This document shows positions 27,862 through 32,093 of a stretch of 32,093 nt of DNA, in pieces (position 1 is the first letter of the stretch; each line of letters starts with the position of its first letter). The notes beneath the pieces are model-generated. The model was given only the letters and a program-made list of their open reading frames with translations. It was not told where the DNA came from and searched no databases. Both the position numbers and the translations under genes were made by a program. The DNA lies in the NCBI GenBank assembly GCA_031277225.1, contig JAITMQ010000033.1:1-32093 (forward strand), given 5' to 3'. This stretch comes from Clostridiales bacterium (GTDB lineage Bacteria; Bacillota; Clostridia; Lachnospirales; WRAX01).

Positions 27862-27879
27862 TTTCTTCAACTCCTTTAC

Positions 27880-27906
27880 CGGGCGACCGAGGGCGGTCGC
27901 CCCTAC
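27880..27906. repeat. GTAGGGGCGACC...GGTCGCCCG palindromic repeat between rplW and rplB
   Basis: CGGGCGACCGAGGGCGGTCGCCCCTAC. Confidence 0.93.
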
Positions 27907-27908
27907 GA

Positions 27909-28211
27909 TTACATGCCCTGGAAGATTTCAATGTCTTTGCTTTCGGGTGTCAGCTTCACAATGGCTTTTTTACGCCTTGGCGTAGTGCCGTATTTGAAAC
28001 TTCTTGTCCGCTTTTTCTTGCCGATAAGATTCATTGTGTTGACCTTTTCGACCTTTGTGCCTTCAAACATTTTCTCAACAGCCTCGCGCACCATATTTTT
28101 GGTGGCATTTGGATGTACATAGAAGGCATATTTTTTGTCCGCCATTTCATCCATGGATTTTTCGGTGATGACGGGCTTTAAGATAATGTCATAATACTTT
28201 AAGTCTGCCAT
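27909..28211 (-). CDS. rplW: 50S ribosomal protein L23
   Basis: [44 protein letters not shown]. Confidence 0.96.
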   Translation of the reverse strand: MADLKYYDIILKPVITEKSMDEMADKKYAFYVHPNATKNMVREAVEKMFEGTKVEKVNTMNLIGKKKRTRSFKYGTTPRRKKAIVKLTPESKDIEIFQGM

Positions 28212-28828
28212 TATGCATACACCTCCTGAATCTTCTCCACGGCTTCTTTTGTCATGACCAAATTGTCGTGTTTCAAAATATCGTAGACATTTATAGTGTT
28301 GACCCCTGCGGTCTTAACCCCGGGAATATTTCTGGCGGAAAGCACTTCTTTACTGCTGTCTTCACCCAGCACAATAAGCGGCTTACGCGCATTTATATTG
28401 CCGAGAACCTTAACCATTTCCTTGGTTTTGGCATTGTCCAGCCTAAGCTCGTCCAACACCAAAATTTTGCCATTTTGCGCCTTGCTGGACAATACAGACT
28501 TAAGCGCCAAACGCTTTACTTTTTTATTGAGTTTAAATGAATAATCTCTTGGTTTTGGGGCAAAAACCACGCCGCCGCCTCTCCATTGCGGAGCGCGAAT
28601 TGTGCCTTGACGCGAACGCCCCGTGCCTTTTTGCGGTCTGGGCTTTGCGCCGCCGCCGCGAACCTCGCCGCGGGTTTTGGCCGACTTTGTGCCTTGACGC
28701 TGATTTGCCAAATATTGCACAACCGCCAAATGCACCACATCTTCATTGGGCTTTACGCCGAAAACCTCGTCGTCAAGCTCTAATTTTCCAACTATAGAGC
28801 CATCCATTTTATATAAATCAACAATCAC
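28211..28828 (-). CDS. rplD: 50S ribosomal protein L4, GUG start
   Basis: RQGTKSAKTRGEVRGGGAKPRPQKGTGRSRQGTIRAPQWRGGGVVFAPKPRDYS. Confidence 0.96.
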   Translation of the reverse strand: MIVDLYKMDGSIVGKLELDDEVFGVKPNEDVVHLAVVQYLANQRQGTKSAKTRGEVRGGGAKPRPQKGTGRSRQGTIRAPQWRGGGVVFAPKPRDYSFKLNKKVKRLALKSVLSSKAQNGKILVLDELRLDNAKTKEMVKVLGNINARKPLIVLGEDSSKEVLSARNIPGVKTAGVNTINVYDILKHDNLVMTKEAVEKIQEVYA

Positions 28829-28849
28829 GCGAATCCTCCTTCCCTATTG

Positions 28850-29524
28850 CTATTTATTCTTAGTCGTATTCTTAATGCTGACAAGTGAGCCGCGCGGGCC
28901 GGGAACAGCACCCTTTACCAAAAGCAAATTGCGTTCGCCATCTGCCCTAACCACGGTTAAATTCGCCACGGTTACACGCTCATTGCCCATATGTCCGGCC
29001 ATTGGCTTGCCTTTGCGAACGCGGGCGGGCGTTGTACCGGGACCCATAGAACCCAGCGCGCGATGATGCTTAGAACCGTGAGATTCGGGGCCGCGTCCAT
29101 AATTGTGGCGTTTAATTGCGCCTTGGAAGCCCTTGCCCTTTGAAGTTCCCGTAACATCAACCTTGTCGCCCTCGGCGAAAATATCGGCCGTAATCTCTGC
29201 GCCAACTTCATAGCTGTCCACATCTTCTAATCTAAATTCCCTTAGATATTTTTTATAGGCGGTTAATCCCGCTTTGTCAAATTGCCCCTTGTCGGGCTTA
29301 TTAAGGTAGACATTTCCGCGCTTATTCGTGCGGGCATCCTTAAAAGCCACTTTAATGGCGGCATATCCGTCATTTTCAACGGTCTTTTTCTGCACAACCA
29401 CACATGGCCCTGCCTCAATCACCGTAACGGGCACAAGTTCGCCATTTTCGGCAAAAACCTGCGTCATGCCAATCTTGCGGCCGAGAATCGCCTTTTTTGG
29501 CTTCAATAAATTTCTAGTTACCAT
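28850..29524 (-). CDS. rplC: 50S ribosomal protein L3
   Basis: [31 protein letters not shown]...[33 protein letters not shown]. Confidence 0.97.
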   Translation of the reverse strand: MVTRNLLKPKKAILGRKIGMTQVFAENGELVPVTVIEAGPCVVVQKKTVENDGYAAIKVAFKDARTNKRGNVYLNKPDKGQFDKAGLTAYKKYLREFRLEDVDSYEVGAEITADIFAEGDKVDVTGTSKGKGFQGAIKRHNYGRGPESHGSKHHRALGSMGPGTTPARVRKGKPMAGHMGNERVTVANLTVVRADGERNLLLVKGAVPGPRGSLVSIKNTTKNK

Positions 29525-29568
29525 ATTTTTCCTCCTTCAGCGGAACGCTTAGCTTGCGTTCATGAAAT

Positions 29569-29886
29569 TTACATAATTTTCACGGTAATCCCTACGCCTT
29601 CGGGTAGGTCTAAGCGACCCAGCGCATCGACTAGTTTTTGGGTTGCGCCCGAAATGTCGATTAGGCGTTTGTGGGTGCGCTGCTCAAATTGCTCTCTCGA
29701 GTCTTTGTATTTGTGCACAGCGCGCAAAATTGTGATAACTTCGCGCCTTGTCGGCATTGGAATCGGCCCTTTAACGGTTGCGCCGTTGCGCTTGGCCGTT
29801 TCAATAATTTGCGCCACGGACTGGTCTATAATCTTATGGTCATAGGCCTTGAGGCAAATTCGCATCTTATTACTCTTCTCTGCCAC
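29569..29886 (-). CDS. rpsJ: 30S ribosomal protein S10, GUG start or internal ATG
   Basis: [71 protein letters not shown]. Confidence 0.97.
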   Translation of the reverse strand: MAEKSNKMRICLKAYDHKIIDQSVAQIIETAKRNGATVKGPIPMPTRREVITILRAVHKYKDSREQFEQRTHKRLIDISGATQKLVDALGRLDLPEGVGITVKIM

Positions 29887-30072
29887 TTTGTTTCCTCCTT
29901 AATATGGTATATTGTGTGTCCGTGGTGTTACACGCACCCGTGTGTTTCATATAGGGGTCATGCACATCACAGGGATTTAATACCCTCTCGCTCCCCGGAA
30001 AAACCCTGCAAGCCTTTTAAAACTCGCAAGCAACCTCCCGATTCACAGCTTAGATGTCGCACACAAGAAACT

Positions 30073-30101
30073 ATTATATACCAATCCAAAACCATTGTCA
30101 A
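30073..30101 (-). promoter_or_regulatory. Consensus sigma-70 promoter of the S10 operon
   Basis: Minus strand TTGACA, 17-nt spacer, TATAAT; about 180-nt leader before rpsJ. Confidence 0.85.
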
Positions 30102-30260
30102 GGGTTTTTTTCGGTTTTTTTGAAAAAATTTTGCGGCCACAATCTCTTGTCGAAATTTTTTGTTAAAAAATGGTTCTGGGGCGACATGTATTTCCAATTT
30201 TTGGCAGTTGGATTGTGCTATACTGCCTTTAGGGACAAGTTTAGAACTAGGAGGAATATT

Positions 30261-31529
30261 ATGAAGAATTTCGAATTACCCACAAATATCAGGCAAATCG
30301 GCACTATGGGCGAGGGTCTGAAAATATATGTGGAAGACTATGTTTGCTCATATTTGCGGCAATTTGCGGAAAGCAAAAGCCCTGCGGAAAAGGTTGCGTT
30401 TTTGGTGGGCAAATATATGGTGATTGACGGCGCGCCACATGCTTTTGTAAGCGGCGCAATTTTGGGGAAACACAGCAAATTCCAGGACAATATGGAAAGT
30501 TTTACGGACGAGTCCTATGAATATGCCGAGGAACAGCTTGCCAAATATTTCCCGGGCAGCGAAATTATCGGCTGGATGCAGTCCCAGCCCGGCTATGGCG
30601 TCTATCTCAATCCGTCCTATGCCGACTATCACATGGCCAATTTCACCCGCCCCTACAATCTGCTTTTCGTCATGGACCCCGCCGAAAAACTCAATCTTTT
30701 TTACACTTGGAATAAAGAAATGAGCGGAATGGACGAAGTTTCGGGCTATTTTGTGTATTATGACCAAAATAAGGGAATGCAGGATTATATGAATGACAAC
30801 AGGATTAATCGCGCGCGCGCCGTGCCTAAGACAAAGGACGAGGCCGCCGAGCCCATCCCGCGCCTGCGCCCCTTTAACGAGCCTAAGCCCGCCGGCCGCG
30901 ACTCTCGTCCGATGGGCGGCGTTAAAACCACTCCCTTGGGTCTTGGCGAAAAAAAGGCCGGGCGCAGCGTTGAAGACATGCGCCGCCTGTCGAATTTGCT
31001 GGTGGGGCTTTGTGCGGTTTTGTTTATCACAAGTTTTATTTTGGGCGCGGGCCTTTTGCAAAGCGATGGGCGAATTTCCGCCTTGGAAGATGCTATAATT
31101 ACTATGGATTCAAATAATTTGATTATCGCAGACCAAATTAGGCAATTAGTGGCAGCCCCCGTATTCGCGCCCGGCGAATTTGCCGACGCGGGCACACAGC
31201 CAACCGAGCCGCCGCCCGAAGTCCTAACCCCGCCGCCACAGCCGCCAATCGAAACGCCGCCCGAAACGCCTCCGCCAACCGAAGCCCCTACCGAAGCCCC
31301 AACAGAAGCACCAACCGAGCCGCCGCCGCCGCTTGAAACCACGCCAACAGGCCTTGCGCTGGCAAATGTCCCCGAAACCTATACAATACAGCCGGGCGAC
31401 TCACTTTTGCAAATCAGCCGCCGTTTCTTCGGCGATGTCGGCATGGTTGAACGCATTATGGAATTAAATGGAATAGAAGACCCCAATAGAATCAATATAG
31501 GGCAGGTAATAATCCTGCCGAGAGAATAA
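30261..31529 (+). CDS. Membrane protein: N-terminal degenerate JAMM/MPN-like domain, TM helix, Pro/Thr-rich linker, C-terminal LysM
   Basis: GSEIIGWMQSQPGYGVYLNPSYADYHMANFTRPYNLLFVMDP; TM LLVGLCAVLFITSFILGAGLL; LysM YTIQPGDSLLQISRRFFGDVGMVERIMELNGIEDPNRINIGQVIILP; SD GGAGG before ATG at 30261. Confidence 0.85.
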   Translation: MKNFELPTNIRQIGTMGEGLKIYVEDYVCSYLRQFAESKSPAEKVAFLVGKYMVIDGAPHAFVSGAILGKHSKFQDNMESFTDESYEYAEEQLAKYFPGSEIIGWMQSQPGYGVYLNPSYADYHMANFTRPYNLLFVMDPAEKLNLFYTWNKEMSGMDEVSGYFVYYDQNKGMQDYMNDNRINRARAVPKTKDEAAEPIPRLRPFNEPKPAGRDSRPMGGVKTTPLGLGEKKAGRSVEDMRRLSNLLVGLCAVLFITSFILGAGLLQSDGRISALEDAIITMDSNNLIIADQIRQLVAAPVFAPGEFADAGTQPTEPPPEVLTPPPQPPIETPPETPPPTEAPTEAPTEAPTEPPPPLETTPTGLALANVPETYTIQPGDSLLQISRRFFGDVGMVERIMELNGIEDPNRINIGQVIILPRE

Positions 31530-31532
31530 ACA

Positions 31533-31554
31533 AAAACCGCCTTCGGGCGGTTTT
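31533..31554 (+). terminator. Rho-independent terminator after the LysM gene
   Basis: AAAACCGCC-ttc-GGGCGGTTTT. Confidence 0.85.
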
Positions 31555-31573
31555 AGGCTGTAGGTAAAGCCGG

Positions 31574-31650
31574 GGGTAGTGCGCGGTGCTGCGCACTAGC
31601 TAAAGCCGTGAGCCAGACCGAAGGTCTGCGCACGGCGGAATGTTGGCAAT
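31574..31650. repeat. Structured non-coding unit 1 (two hairpins)
   Basis: TAGTGCGC-ggtgct-GCGCACTA (31577-31598); GCCGTG..CAGACC-gaa-GGTCTG..CACGGC (31605-31636). Confidence 0.75.
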
Positions 31651-31735
31651 CTCGTAGCCGTGCGCGGCGCTTCGCGCTGGCTCTTAAGGCGTAGCCAGAG
31701 CGAAGCTCTGCGCCACGCCGCATAGTGGCATCACC
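31651..31735. repeat. Structured non-coding unit 2, diverged tandem copy of unit 1
   Basis: AGCC..GCGCG-gcgctt-CGCGC..GGCT (31656-31682); GGCGT..CAGAGC-gaa-GCTCTG..ACGCC (31688-31719). Confidence 0.75.
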
Positions 31736-31768
31736 ATTGTCATTACTCTAAACCGCCTTCGGGCGGCT

Positions 31769-31944
31769 TAGGGAGTGTTAACATAAAGCTGTTGTGCGTC
31801 TTTTCGGACGATATTTCCGCCACTCTTGCGACGACGACGGGCAAAATTCTTGCGTGCCTTTGGGCACGCGGCGAATTTCACCTCCTTGATTGGCGAAAAA
31901 TCGTTCCGAAAATCCGCACAACCCATTTATGTTAACACGCCCTA
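31769..31944. mobile_element. MITE-like element with 19-bp terminal inverted repeats
   Basis: TAGGGAGTGTTAACATAAA (31769-31787) and TTTATGTTAACACGCCCTA (31926-31944), one mismatch. Confidence 0.65.
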
Positions 31945-31980
31945 GCTTTTTAGAAAGGCCGAGGACAGCGGCACAAGGTG

Positions 31981-32009
31981 TGGACAAACAACACTTAATA
32001 TGATATAAT
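31981..32009 (+). promoter_or_regulatory. Promoter of the terminal transposase-like gene
   Basis: TGGACA, 17-nt spacer, TATAAT; predicted start site falls on the ATG at 32016. Confidence 0.6.
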
Positions 32010-32015
32010 AACTAC

Positions 32016-32093
32016 ATGGATAATCTAACTAAAAAACAATGCCCCAAATGCAAAGCTGAAACCGGTCAAATGAAAAATGGACGCAATCGTTCG
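32016..32093 (+). CDS. N-terminal fragment (cut by window end) of a zinc-ribbon IS1-like transposase
   Basis: MDNLTKKQCPKCKAETGQMKNGRNRS, similar to CPxCxxxxxxKNGRxRSGxQRYRC N-termini of IS1-type proteins. Confidence 0.6.
   Translation, partial: MDNLTKKQCPKCKAETGQMKNGRNRS

Noticed and set aside
16477-28122. Interspersed GGGCGACC and heptamer repeats considered as a CRISPR array
   Set aside because: Copies are kilobases apart, palindromic, without regular spacers, and no cas genes are present.
30785-31342. Glycine-rich 185-aa minus-strand ORF (SGGGGSVGASVGASVGASVGGG)
   Set aside because: It is the reverse complement of the Pro/Glu/Thr linker of the LysM protein, not an independent gene.
31778-31987. 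69-aa minus-strand ORF called as a real gene
   Set aside because: Overlaps the inverted-repeat element and spans its boundary; coding status cannot be supported without conservation data.

Overview
This looks like a 32 kb chromosomal segment from a Clostridia-type Firmicute. The backbone is a nearly complete S10-spc-alpha ribosomal protein supercluster on the minus strand: rpsJ, rplC, rplD, rplW, rplB, rpsS, rplV, rpsC, rplP, rpmC, rpsQ, rplN, rplX, rplE, rpsN, rpsH, rplF, rplR, rpsE, rpmD, rplO, secY, adk, map, a KOW protein, infA, rpmJ, rpsM, rpsK, rpsD, rpoA, rplQ. It converges on a plus-strand block: tsaE-tsaB-rimI, a Lon-family AAA protease, two paralogous HTH-membrane genes, and a three-gene NuoE/NuoF/GltD-like flavin-based oxidoreductase operon that resembles the Stn electron-bifurcating transhydrogenase family. 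An S41 protease lipoprotein and a small membrane protein lie on the minus strand between them. The main surprises are: (i) two insertions inside the otherwise conserved ribosomal gene order, namely a coupled 62-aa + 224-aa unknown gene pair between rpsM and rpsK and a GyrI-like gene between rplB and rpsS; (ii) several families of short palindromic or heptameric repeats that occupy intercistronic gaps, often begin at the upstream stop codon, and in places encode protein tails; (iii) a LysM membrane protein with an apparently degenerate JAMM/MPN domain (HxH replaced by QxQ); (iv) two tandem structured non-coding units at about 31.57-31.74 kb with compensatory stem changes, followed by a 176-bp element with 19-bp terminal inverted repeats and the start of a zinc-ribbon transposase-like gene; (v) many UUG/GUG starts in ribosomal genes and two candidate leaderless genes. 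All calls come from reading the sequence and remembered family motifs; no searches were run.
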